From Chryseobacterium sp. W4I1 (GTDB lineage: Bacteria; Bacteroidota; Bacteroidia; Flavobacteriales; Weeksellaceae), in the NCBI RefSeq assembly GCF_030816115.1, contig NZ_JAUSXQ010000001.1, positions 4,321,001-4,385,000 on the forward strand: a DNA stretch of 64,000 nucleotides, given 5' to 3'. A program made the position numbers and the translations under genes. The notes under the pieces were generated by a model. It had not been told where the DNA came from. It did not search any database and worked only from the letters and a program-made list of their open reading frames with translations. This document shows positions 9,419-18,300 of this stretch, piece by piece. The first letter of the stretch is position 1; the number at the start of each line of letters is the position of its first letter.

Positions 9419-10912
9419 ATGAAAAAATTAAAATATATATCTTTTGCTTTGATTGCCCTATGGTCGCTGACAAGCTGTGAAAACGAGCTGGAAACGGCTC
9501 CTACAGATCAGGCTAGTGGGGAAGAGGTTTTCAAAACAGCGGAAAGTGCTGAAACAGTCATCAATGGTGCCTGGGCAAAATTGAATGATGATGGACCTAC
9601 CTATGCGAATCTCGGTTATTCAACAGTGCTTAGAGCGAGTGATGCGATGGGAAGTGATGTTGCTGTTCTGACGAATAAATACGGCTACGCTTCTACCTAC
9701 GCTTTCACAGAGATGATCAATAATACAGTTTCCCGACCGCAGTTTATATGGTCAGCCCTATATTCTACGATCAATAATATGAATAATGTAATCACCCGTA
9801 TTGACCAGACAGAAGGAAGCCAGGCGAAGAAGGATCAGGTAAAGGGACAGGCTAAAGCATTGCGTGCATTCTGCTATCTAAACCTGGCAAGCTTTTACCA
9901 GTTTAGTTATCTGAAAGACAAAACGGCGCTTACAGCCCCAATTTATACGGAACCATCAACAATCAGTTCTGTGCCAAAGAAAAGAGCAAGCCTGGAAGAA
10001 ATTTATACTTTGATTAAAAGCGATCTGACAGAAGCGGATAATCTACTGACCAATTATACCAGAAATAATAAGGATAAGATCAACAAAGCAGTAGTCAACG
10101 GACTTCTAGCAAGAGCTTATCTGAATACCGGTGAATGGAGCAAAGCAGCAGCAGCGGCAAAAGCAGCCAGAACAGGTTACGCTTTAATGACCTCTGAAAA
10201 ATACAAAGAAGGTTTCAATGATATCAATAATGGAGAATGGATCTGGGGACACGGACAGACTCAGGAGCAGTCGGGGGCAAGCTATGCTTTCCATTTTCTT
10301 GATGTATCTTCTTCAGGAAGTTATTACTACAGCTTTATGGCGGATCCTTTTTTCAAAAGTTTATTTGATGCCAATGATATCAGATCCCAGCTATTTCAGT
10401 GGGATGGACTCCCAGGTAGGGAAGGACTGTTAAGATATTCCAAGTTTAAATTTAAAACCGGACTTATCGCAGATATTGTGTTAATGAGAGCCGCAGAAAT
10501 GTACCTGATCGAAGCTGAGGCAGAAGCCAGAAACGGAAATGTTACCAATGCGGTTATAGCTTTAAATCAATTGAAAACAGCGAGAAATGCCAATCCTTAC
10601 ACCGGATCTCTAGCTCAGGATGATGTTATCAAAGAAATCCTGATTGAAAGAAGAAAAGAACTTTTTGGAGAAGGTTTCTCTCTTTCAGATATCATAAGAA
10701 CGCAGGGGACAGTGGTAAGAAAACCATTTGTAGATGCTAATGGCCAGCCGATAAAAGTACAGATTACCACTCCGGACGGAACAGTAAAAACAGTGAACGG
10801 AAGAGGACACTCGGTCTTTAATTTCCCTGACCAGTCTGCTTTTGCACCAAACAGTAAGTATTATCTGTTTAGTATTCCGCAGAAGGAGATTGAGAATAAT
10901 CCGAATTTATAG
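9419..10912 (+). CDS. SusD/RagB-type substrate-binding lipoprotein
   Basis: The 497-residue protein has a lipoprotein signal with lipobox LTSC, so it should be anchored on the outer membrane as the lid of the SusC barrel upstream. The SusD-type helical core is visible as YxxLNNMNNVITR-like, KALRAFCYLNLASFYQ and IVLMRAAEMYLIEAEA segments. The ILIERRKELFGEGF element is a strong SusD/RagB hallmark. It is in one operon with the receptor under the SAM riboswitch. The ligand is not known from sequence. A hairpin terminator follows at 10936. Confidence 0.93.
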   Translation: MKKLKYISFALIALWSLTSCENELETAPTDQASGEEVFKTAESAETVINGAWAKLNDDGPTYANLGYSTVLRASDAMGSDVAVLTNKYGYASTYAFTEMINNTVSRPQFIWSALYSTINNMNNVITRIDQTEGSQAKKDQVKGQAKALRAFCYLNLASFYQFSYLKDKTALTAPIYTEPSTISSVPKKRASLEEIYTLIKSDLTEADNLLTNYTRNNKDKINKAVVNGLLARAYLNTGEWSKAAAAAKAARTGYALMTSEKYKEGFNDINNGEWIWGHGQTQEQSGASYAFHFLDVSSSGSYYYSFMADPFFKSLFDANDIRSQLFQWDGLPGREGLLRYSKFKFKTGLIADIVLMRAAEMYLIEAEAEARNGNVTNAVIALNQLKTARNANPYTGSLAQDDVIKEILIERRKELFGEGFSLSDIIRTQGTVVRKPFVDANGQPIKVQITTPDGTVKTVNGRGHSVFNFPDQSAFAPNSKYYLFSIPQKEIENNPNL

Positions 10913-10935
10913 TTTATTTAGATTTGATTTTTTTT

Positions 10936-10967
10936 AAAAGCCGTAATGTTTGAATATTACGGCTTTT
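10936..10967. terminator. Bidirectional hairpin terminator, copy 1 of a duplicated element
   Basis: A perfect 12-bp stem AAAAGCCGTAAT (10936-10947) pairs with 10956-10967. T-rich runs flank both sides, so it can end both the SusCD operon (+) and the lipoprotein pair (-). The same element with its TTAGATTTGATTTTTT flank recurs at 12204-12250. Confidence 0.85.
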
Positions 10968-10975
10968 ATATTAAA

Positions 10976-11590
10976 CTAATTGGTATTAAGAATTTGAAGG
11001 AGTTTCGGATAGTCACCGTCCTGCCCAAAATTTTCTGTATTTGCATTCGTTCCGACTATATGCTTTTGATTACATTCAAAGCATATTTTTGCTATTCCAA
11101 TAACTTTTTTTTGTCTTTTGAAAATCAAAATATCCCGATAAATAGGAATACAGGCATATTCAATATTCTCACTTACAGTCTTCTCAATAAATATCTCATT
11201 GATCTTTTTAAAGTTGTGAGATCTTATTACTGTTTGTTTGAAACCAAGTTTATCCAGACTTTTTATAAATTGCGTATCATTTATATCCTTGGGAGTTTTG
11301 TTAATAAGTATGTCGAGTTTTAACTGATCTTTTTTTGAGCGATTCGGAATAGTATCTAAAGCCATTATGGAATTTTCATCCATATTGATATGATAATGAT
11401 CTATCGCATCATAATCAAAGTATACTTTTCCATACTTTGGAATGAATTTTTTTTCAACAGATGTATTTGATTGCTGTCTATTTATGCTGCTATGTTTTGG
11501 GTTTTTACAACCTAAAAAGAAGCTAATAATGGCTAATAGCAGATACCTCAACTCTAATGTTGTGTAATCTTTCCATCTAAGTTTTATCAT
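10976..11590 (-). CDS. Putative lipoprotein, candidate orphan immunity or accessory protein of the Rhs island
   Basis: I do not recognise a named family. The 204-residue product has a hydrophobic segment ending in FFLGC, so it is a likely lipoprotein with Cys at about residue 28. The mature part is polar, and near its C-terminus has an IGIAKICFECNQKHIVGT segment (two Cys, CFEC) and FGQDGDYPKL. The gene is visibly AT-rich compared with the SusCD genes. It starts 6 nt after the stop of the next lipoprotein gene, so the two form an operon. It lies downstream of an Rhs toxin remnant, a position where orphan immunity genes accumulate, but no function can be shown. Confidence 0.6.
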   Translation of the reverse strand: MIKLRWKDYTTLELRYLLLAIISFFLGCKNPKHSSINRQQSNTSVEKKFIPKYGKVYFDYDAIDHYHINMDENSIMALDTIPNRSKKDQLKLDILINKTPKDINDTQFIKSLDKLGFKQTVIRSHNFKKINEIFIEKTVSENIEYACIPIYRDILIFKRQKKVIGIAKICFECNQKHIVGTNANTENFGQDGDYPKLLQILNTN

Positions 11591-11596
11591 GATTTT

Positions 11597-12070
11597 TTAT
11601 TTTTTATAAAACTCCCAGTAAAAATTCGTTTTATAGGTTTCAGAGGAAGTAATATGACTTTCAATCTTATTTTCAATTTTAGTAAAAATAGAATTACCAT
11701 TATTATTGCATTCTATCTCATTGAAATTATCTTTCTCTGAATTGAATGTTAACGTTGATTTACGTACAATTACATAATTCTTAAAATAACAATCACTCAT
11801 TCCTGACTTTGAAGAAGGATATAATTCATAAATGGTTTTTAAATCTTCTTGTGTAAATCTTATATATAATTTTATATTTTTCTCTAAATTATTTTTAGAG
11901 TATTTCTTGTATTCATATATTCCGGTTGAACTGTTATAAATACGTTCATCATAGATAGTTCCCAAGTCATAATCTGAGGTATGATATATAAACTCTGTGT
12001 TTGCTTTGTTCTGAACTGTACAAGCTTGGAAAACAATAAATAAAATTATTAAGTATATATAATTTTTCAT
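11597..12070 (-). CDS. Putative lipoprotein, candidate orphan immunity protein
   Basis: The 157-residue product starts with a short signal peptide and lipobox-like VFQAC (Cys17). The mature part is rich in Asn, Tyr, Lys and Glu with no family I can name. Two internal Cys (in DCYF and IECN) could form a disulfide in the periplasm. The gene is very AT-rich, a sign of a different history from the flanking core genes. It is the first of two co-oriented genes separated by 6 nt, and the pair ends at terminator copy 1. The location within the Rhs island suggests immunity or a related cell-surface role; this is inference. Confidence 0.55.
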   Translation of the reverse strand: MKNYIYLIILFIVFQACTVQNKANTEFIYHTSDYDLGTIYDERIYNSSTGIYEYKKYSKNNLEKNIKLYIRFTQEDLKTIYELYPSSKSGMSDCYFKNYVIVRKSTLTFNSEKDNFNEIECNNNGNSIFTKIENKIESHITSSETYKTNFYWEFYKK

Positions 12071-12220
12071 AAGATAATTATTTCATTAAACATTGAAAAA
12101 CTGGCATAAGCTTCTTATAAGATGTTTCTATTAAGTTTTGTCTGACAAAATCTAAGAGTTTTAAAACATTTTATCTAATCGAAACTGAGGTATAAAAAAT
12201 TATTAGATTTGATTTTTTAA

Positions 12221-12250
12221 AAAGCCGTAATATTTAAACATTACGGCTTT
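12221..12250. terminator. Hairpin terminator, copy 2 of a duplicated element
   Basis: An 11-bp perfect stem AAAGCCGTAAT (12221-12231 with 12240-12250) sits in the same flank as copy 1: TTAGATTTGATTTTTT precedes both. It lies directly downstream of the minus-strand lipoprotein gene ending at 12266. The whole similar unit spans about 12203-12250 and 10919-10967. The 12071-12202 stretch between this and the next gene shows no coding signal. Confidence 0.8.
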
Positions 12251-12265
12251 ATTTTTCTATTCCAA

Positions 12266-12790
12266 TTAGTTATCTAAAATTAATTTAGAGGTAATATTCA
12301 ACTGTATATCAGGAATTTTATATCCTTTTCTTACTAATTGGTCAATATATTCTGTACAGCCAATTAATGAATTTCTGTTAAATGAAACCATAGATTTTAA
12401 TACATACTTTTTATCTGCAGAAAAATTATAATAATTAAGAGGGAAGAAAAATACTTTAACTGTAATTTTTCCTTTAGGTTTTATTATTAATATTTCTTCT
12501 TTACAATCATCCACATCTCTTAAGTAGGAACCATATAATTTTTGCCGATAAGGTTGTATTTCATTGTTATTTTCAATTACTTTTACATTTACAGTAAAAG
12601 AATAGGGATCAATAATATAGGTGTGATCTGACTTATTAATTATTACTGCTTCTTGCCCAACTCTTACCATATTCATATCCACTGATTCTGGAAATACTAT
12701 TTCTATTTCATTCTTATCTATTTTATTTTGTGAATGACATGAACTAGCTATCAAAAGGATAAAAAAAATGCTAGATATATTGATTCTCAT
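12266..12790 (-). CDS. Putative immunity lipoprotein paired with the Rhs toxin
   Basis: The 174-residue product has a lipobox LIASSC (Cys18), so it is exported and lipid-anchored. The mature region is mostly beta-strand-like with a few Cys (DDCKEE, IGCTEY). No family is recognised. Its ATG is only 1 nt after the TAA that ends the extended Rhs C-terminal frame (12792-12794), the tight spacing typical of a toxin-immunity pair. A lipoprotein would fit immunity against a toxin acting in the periplasm or a metallopeptidase. The role is inferred from position only. The gene itself looks intact. Confidence 0.6.
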   Translation of the reverse strand: MRINISSIFFILLIASSCHSQNKIDKNEIEIVFPESVDMNMVRVGQEAVIINKSDHTYIIDPYSFTVNVKVIENNNEIQPYRQKLYGSYLRDVDDCKEEILIIKPKGKITVKVFFFPLNYYNFSADKKYVLKSMVSFNRNSLIGCTEYIDQLVRKGYKIPDIQLNITSKLILDN

Positions 12791-12791
12791 A

Positions 12792-14700
12792 TTATTTAAA
12801 ATTATTTGTGAAAAAAGTTGTAATATTTAAAAGATGTCTTACCCCTAGTAGATCTAAAGTACCTGTCCATTTTCTAACTTTATCATAGGCTCTGAACTCA
12901 GTTATATCATTTTCTATTGGATATCCCTAAAGATTTTTAGAGAAACCAGAAATAATATCAATTGAATGTACTTGTTCGTGTATAAAGCGGTCTGCTAAAT
13001 ACCAATTGGTTTTTTTAAATAATTTTGTTGAAAGCAGTACTTTTCCAGATCTGTCATTTGTTATACCAACAGCGGGCCCTTTTGCTGTACTGAATGTATC
13101 ATCTTTATTTAAGCTAACCTTATTAGTGCTATCTTCCCATTCTTTTATTGTTTTCGCATTCGCAAATTCTATCCATTGTGCACTATTTTCCCAATATTCT
13201 TTAAATATAATTTTATATGTATCTAAGGTTTGTTTGATTTGCTTTATCATTTGGATTAACACCATTATCTTTTAAAAACTGTGTAAGTTTTTCTTTATAT
13301 TCAATAGAGGTAGAAACTTTATGCATCGTATGATTAAACAACGCAACAATACCTCCAATCTTCACACCTTCCCAAAAGTTGCCTCCTGCAAGAGCATGAC
13401 CTACACCCCCGGAAAGCATCCCCAATGCTACCTGGCTTGCACCGTTGTACGCTGCAGCTCCAACAGCCTGCCCATACCCAAAAGATACCGCACTTGATAA
13501 AAATGCACTCGCTGCCGCAGTAAAGAAATTACCTCCCTGCATAAAGCTCAGTGTTCCCTGTACTCCTGCGTGGACGAGACTTCTTAAAGCCTCATTACCT
13601 ATACTTGCTGTAGCAGTAGAAAAGACATCTCCTATAACAGTTGTTATCCCCGCACTTATCAGTCCCATTACGATGGAAGAATATAAGTTCAGAATATTAA
13701 ACTTTGCACCGGTAATCAAAACTGTAGCAGCATAACTGACAACAGCAAAAAGTAACGCTTTAACAATAGGAATCGCTAAAAACTGCCAGAATTCTCCACT
13801 TGTATCATTGAACATCAACGGATTATTCATCACATACCCATACTTATTGTAATTCTGGGTATTGTAAGGATCCTGAATATTTTCATCTGCATTTAAGAAT
13901 CTTCTTAGTAACGGATCATACAATCTTCCGTTCATGTGGATAATGCCAACTTCCATAAAATGCTCATGGCTGGTATATCCTCGTTCTATTAGTAACAAAC
14001 TTTTGGCAATAACATTTTTATCAGTGATAATAGCACCGTTTCCTATTTGGAGATGGGTAAAATTCCCCCACGCATCAAAATGTCTCTGCTCAAGTTTGTT
14101 TCCAGCTTCATCGCTAATGGCCAGAATACTTCCTAAATAATCCTTGTGCAGAAATTTATAAGAACCACTGTCCTCTGTAAAGTTCTTTAAATATACTATA
14201 TTACTTTCATAAGCTGTTCCTCCGATGTATAAAATATGCTTTTCCTTTCCGGTTGTATTGTCTTTTACAATTTCATAACTTCCGTCTTCACTGTAGAATT
14301 TGGTGAATTTTCCATATCCATCAACACTAAAGTTACCTTCGTAAGTTACTCGCTGTCTCATGCTTGTTAACCCATATTGGAAAGCAACATCTCCTTTTTC
14401 TCCATCAATGAATACCGGGTCATTGTTTTCATTATAGGCAATGAGGGTCATTCCAGTTGGCTGGTAAATCTTCGCAGAATTTTCAAACTTGATGGTTCTA
14501 CCTGATCGTTATGGGTGATTCTTCCTTTTACATCATAAACGTTTCTGCTACTTGTGGCTTAATTCCAGTTACAGGATTTGTCCAATTTATCAATGTGTTA
14601 TTATCATCATAATCGAATGATTCTACAATATTAAAGTCTCCTCCGGTAGTTCTGCTATTCAATTCATTTTTAATGACATCGAATGAGTAAGAAAGTTGGA
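12792..14700 (-). pseudogene. Decayed Rhs polymorphic toxin: core fragment plus HExxH C-terminal domain
   Basis: The longest open part (13213-14451) carries Rhs core landmarks: HKDYLGSILAISDEAGNK, HFDAWGNF and the core-end motif GRLYDPLLRRFLNADE, followed by NKYGYVMNNPLMFND. A hydrophobic Gly/Ala-rich linker follows. Three or more frame changes are visible. Upstream, WTNPVTG, VYDVKGRIT and IKFENSAKIYQPTG lie in different frames, with breaks near 14495-14505 and 14545-14556. A further shift between 13213 and 13265 enters the C-terminal toxin domain, which holds IHEQVH (HExxH at 12966-12980). A TAG at 12927-12929 then interrupts an otherwise coherent 44-codon tail that ends at 12792. The N-terminal part of a normal Rhs protein is missing. 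The metallopeptidase role is inferred from HExxH. Confidence 0.82.
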
Positions 14701-14892
14701 AAATAGAGGGTAATAAGAAACAAACTCTTTATTGTGCTAAAATTATTAAAGATGAATAGCTTAGGTATTGAATTAAATTATTCCTGCACAAACAACTTTC
14801 TCATTTTTATTCCAGTCCTTAAAATAATTTTTAAATATAATGTCAGGAATATATTAATACTTATATAAGCTTCCCATTTTAGAAAAAAACTT

Positions 14893-14900
14893 TACCTTTG
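14893..14900 (+). promoter_or_regulatory. -7 promoter element (TACCTTTG) abutting the start codon
   Basis: TACCTTTG matches TAnnTTTG and ends 5 nt before the ATG at 14906, so transcription would begin at or very near the start codon. That suggests a leaderless transcript. The remaining intergenic stretch 14701-14892 shows no gene. Confidence 0.45.
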
Positions 14901-14905
14901 CCCAT

Positions 14906-15229
14906 ATGAACCTGTTAAGATGGATACTTGCATTCTATTTCATGGCACTGTCTCTGATGCCCTGCGAAGATGTACACAGTAGTTCAGGAAAGGCAGAGAC
15001 TAAATTGTCCTTCAATATTCAGGAATCTCATTCAAGGGACAAAGGTGATATTTGTTCACCATTATGTACTTGCAGCTGCTGTCAGATAACGGTGTCTTCT
15101 TTCAAAATGGATCCTTTGTTTGAAGTTCAGAGCCAGGTTCAGGCTTATTTCTCAAAAAAAATTCTTTTTCAGAAAAATAATTTCGCTTACCAGATGTATG
15201 ACCATATCTGGCAACCTCCTAAGATTTAA
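14906..15229 (+). CDS. Small exported Cys-rich protein (DUF6660-like)
   Basis: The 107-residue product starts with a hydrophobic signal-like segment (RWILAFYFMALSLMPC). The middle has a dense cysteine cluster CSPLCTCSCC. Small proteins of this layout precede CusA-type pumps in Bacteroidota, and I recall the name DUF6660 for them, but I could not check it. The cluster could bind a soft metal such as copper or silver. The gene lies 135 nt before the efflux pump but has its own -7 box; the pump has its own promoter and operator. Confidence 0.6.
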   Translation: MNLLRWILAFYFMALSLMPCEDVHSSSGKAETKLSFNIQESHSRDKGDICSPLCTCSCCQITVSSFKMDPLFEVQSQVQAYFSKKILFQKNNFAYQMYDHIWQPPKI

Positions 15230-15274
15230 TTTTTGTTGATTATTAGAAAGTTAGGCTTTCTATCTCTTGAGCTT

Positions 15275-15289
15275 TGCAATACCATTGCA
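15275..15289 (+). promoter_or_regulatory. Fur-family-type 7-1-7 operator upstream of the efflux pump
   Basis: TGCAATA-C-CATTGCA is a 7-1-7 inverted repeat with one mismatch. A perfect version, TGCAATA-G-TATTGCA, lies at 21513-21527 before the P-type ATPase. From its first base to the first base of the -7 box is 28 nt in both places. The Fur-family gene at 21101 lies between the two target operons. Binding is inferred. Confidence 0.65.
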
Positions 15290-15302
15290 GAGGTCTTCGT
15301 GA

Positions 15303-15310
15303 TATTTTTG
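15303..15310 (+). promoter_or_regulatory. -7 promoter element (TATTTTTG) of the efflux pump operon
   Basis: TATTTTTG matches TAnnTTTG. The operator at 15275-15289 covers the region where the -33 element would lie, so bound repressor would block the promoter. A small hairpin (ACGGCA 15313-15318 with TGCCGT 15323-15328) lies in the early leader. Confidence 0.5.
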
Positions 15311-15364
15311 CAACGGCATTACTGCCGTATGCAGTTATTACCAATAAAAAATTAAATACAGATC

Positions 15365-18300
15365 GTGTTAGATAAAATCATAAAATTCAGTATCAAAAAC
15401 AAGGTTGTGGTTGGTATCATGACCCTGCTTCTCATCATCTGGGGCGTATGGAGTGCTACAAAACTTCCTATAGATGCGGTTCCTGATATTACCAACAATC
15501 AGGTGCAGATCATCACAGCATGTCCTACACTCGCAGGTCAGGAAGTAGAGCAGCTGGTTACCTTTCCCATAGAGCAGAGTATTGCCAATGTTCCGGATAT
15601 CCAGGAAACCAGAAGTATTTCAAGATTCGGACTTTCCGTGATCACTGTGGTATTCAAAGAAAATGTAGACGTTTATTTCGCCAGACAGCTGATTAATGAA
15701 CAGTTGAAGCTGGCCGTGGAAGAAATCCCCAAAGGAGTGGGAACTCCCGAACTTGCCCCTGTAAGTACAGGTCTTGGGGAAGTGTACCAATATATTCTCC
15801 ACCCGAAAAAAGGAAGTGAAAAGAAATATTCCGCTAAAGAACTCCGCACCATGCAGGACTGGATTGTCCGCAGACAGCTGAACGGAACGCCGGGTGTAGC
15901 AGAAATCAACAGTTTCGGAGGGGAATTGAAACAGTATGAAGTAGGAGTAAATCCAGACCGCCTTAAAGCAATGGGCGTAAGCATTTCCGACATCTTTACA
16001 GCCTTAGAAAAAAACAACCAGAACACGGGTGGAGCTTATATAGACAAAAAACCGAATGCCTATTTCATCCGTGGAATTGGCTTTGTCACCTCATTGGAAG
16101 ATATTAAAAATATTTCCGTTAAAAACGAGACAGGAAGCGTTCCCATTTTTATAAAAGACGTTGCAGATGTACGTCTCGGAAGCGCTGTGCGTTACGGAGC
16201 ACTGACCTACAACGGAAAAGTAGATGCCGTAGGCGGTGTCGTCATGATGCTGAAAGGAGCCAACAGTAACGATGTTGTGAGTCTGATTAAAGCTAAAATT
16301 CCAACCATTCAGAAGTCCCTTCCCGATGATGTGGTGATAGAGCCCTTCTTAGACAGAACAGACCTCGTTGGAAGAGCAATCAATACCGTAGAAAAAAACC
16401 TTATTGAAGGTGCGCTGATCGTTATTTTCGTTCTGGTGGTTTTCCTTGGAAACCTGAGAGCCGGACTTATCGTAGCTTCAGCCATTCCATTATCCCTTCT
16501 TTTTGCTTTGGGAATGATGAATGTTTTTGGTGTCAGTGCCAATTTAATGAGCCTGGGAGCGATAGATTTCGGATTAATCGTAGATGGTGCCGTGATCATT
16601 GTTGAAGCCACTTTACATCATTTAGGCGTAAGGAAATCCGTGCGGAATCTTACCCAAATTGAAATGGACGAGGAAGTTTTCCTTTCTGCCTCAAAAATCA
16701 GGAGCAGTGCAGCTTTTGGTGAAATTATTATCCTTATCGTTTATATTCCGATCCTTACACTGGCCGGAGTAGAAGGGAAAATGTTTACGCCAATGGCTAA
16801 AACAGTGGGATTTGCCATTTTAGGAGCATTAATCCTTTCACTGACCTATATTCCGATGATGAGCGCCTTGTTCCTGTCCAAAAAGATTTCGCATAAAGAA
16901 ACTTTTTCAGATAAGATGATGAACTTCCTGCAGAAGATCTATCAGCCGATGTTGCACAAAGCAATTAAAGTAAAATATATCATTGTGTCGGCCACGATTT
17001 TTATTTTCGTCATCAGTGCTTTTATTTTCAAAAATATGGGTGGCGAATTTATTCCGCAGTTACAGGAAGGTGATTATGCATTCCACTGTATCCTGCCACA
17101 AGGAAGTTCGTTAAGTCAGAGTATCGAAACCTCCATGCAGGCTTCAAGAATTATCAAACAGTTTGATGAGGTGAAAATGGTTGTAGGAAAAACTGGTTCT
17201 GCTGAGGTTCCTACCGATCCTATGCCTCCGGAAGCCACCGACCTGATCGTCGTTTTAAAACCACAAAAAGAATGGAAATCCAAAAAATCATACACAGAAT
17301 TGGCCGATGAGATCAGTGAAAAATTAGAAACCATTCCTGGGGTGTTCTTTGAAAAGAACCAGCCTATTCAGATGCGTTTCAATGAGCTGATGACGGGGAT
17401 CAGACAGGATGTTGCCGTTAAAATCTTCGGTGAAAACCTGGATTCACTGTCTATTTATGCAGATAAAGTAGGAAAGATCATCCAGACCGTGGATGGTGCC
17501 ACTCCTCCTCAGATTGAAAGGATAAGCGGACTTCCTCAAATCAATGTAGAATATGACAGAACGAGAATGGCCAATTATGGTTTAAATATAGAAGACGTAA
17601 ACAATGCCGTAAGTACAGCCTTTGCCGGAAAAGCAGCAGGTCAGGTTTTTGAAAACGAAAGACGTTTTGATCTTGTCGTGCGTCTCGATAGCCTTCACAG
17701 GACGAATATCGATGATGTGAATAATTTAATGATATCGACCGGAACAGGAGCTCAGATTCCACTTTCCCAAGTGGCTAATGTCAGCTATAAACTGGGGCCG
17801 GCACAGATCAGCCGTGAAGAAGGAAAAAGAAGAATCGTGATCGGGTTTAATGTAAAAGGTCGTGATGTACAAAGTGTGGTGAAAGATATTCAGGCGAAAC
17901 TGGATCAAGAGATCAAGTTACCTTCCGGATATTACTTTACCTATGGCGGACAGTTTGAAAATCTACAGGAAGCCAGTAAGCGTCTGATGATCGCAGTTCC
18001 GGTTTCCCTGTTTCTGATTTTTATGCTGCTCTATTTCACCTTTCACTCGTTTAAGCAGGCTGCATTGATCTTTACAGCGATTCCGATGAGTGCCATCGGA
18101 GGGGTTTTTGCTCTACTTTTAAGAGACATGCCTTTCAGTATCAGTGCCGGAATCGGGTTTATCGCTCTTTTTGGAGTCGCGGTTCTTAACGGGATTGTTT
18201 TAATCGGAACCTTTAATCAACTTGAAAAAGACGGCGAGACGGATGTATTGAAGAGAGTATATGAAGGAACGAAAACCAGATTAAGACCCGTTCTCATGAC

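Noticed and set aside
10946..11323. Plus-strand open frame of 125 codons opposite the orphan lipoprotein gene
   Set aside because: It is a shadow of the minus-strand lipoprotein gene; the composition is Phe/Ile/Tyr-rich and there is no start signal.
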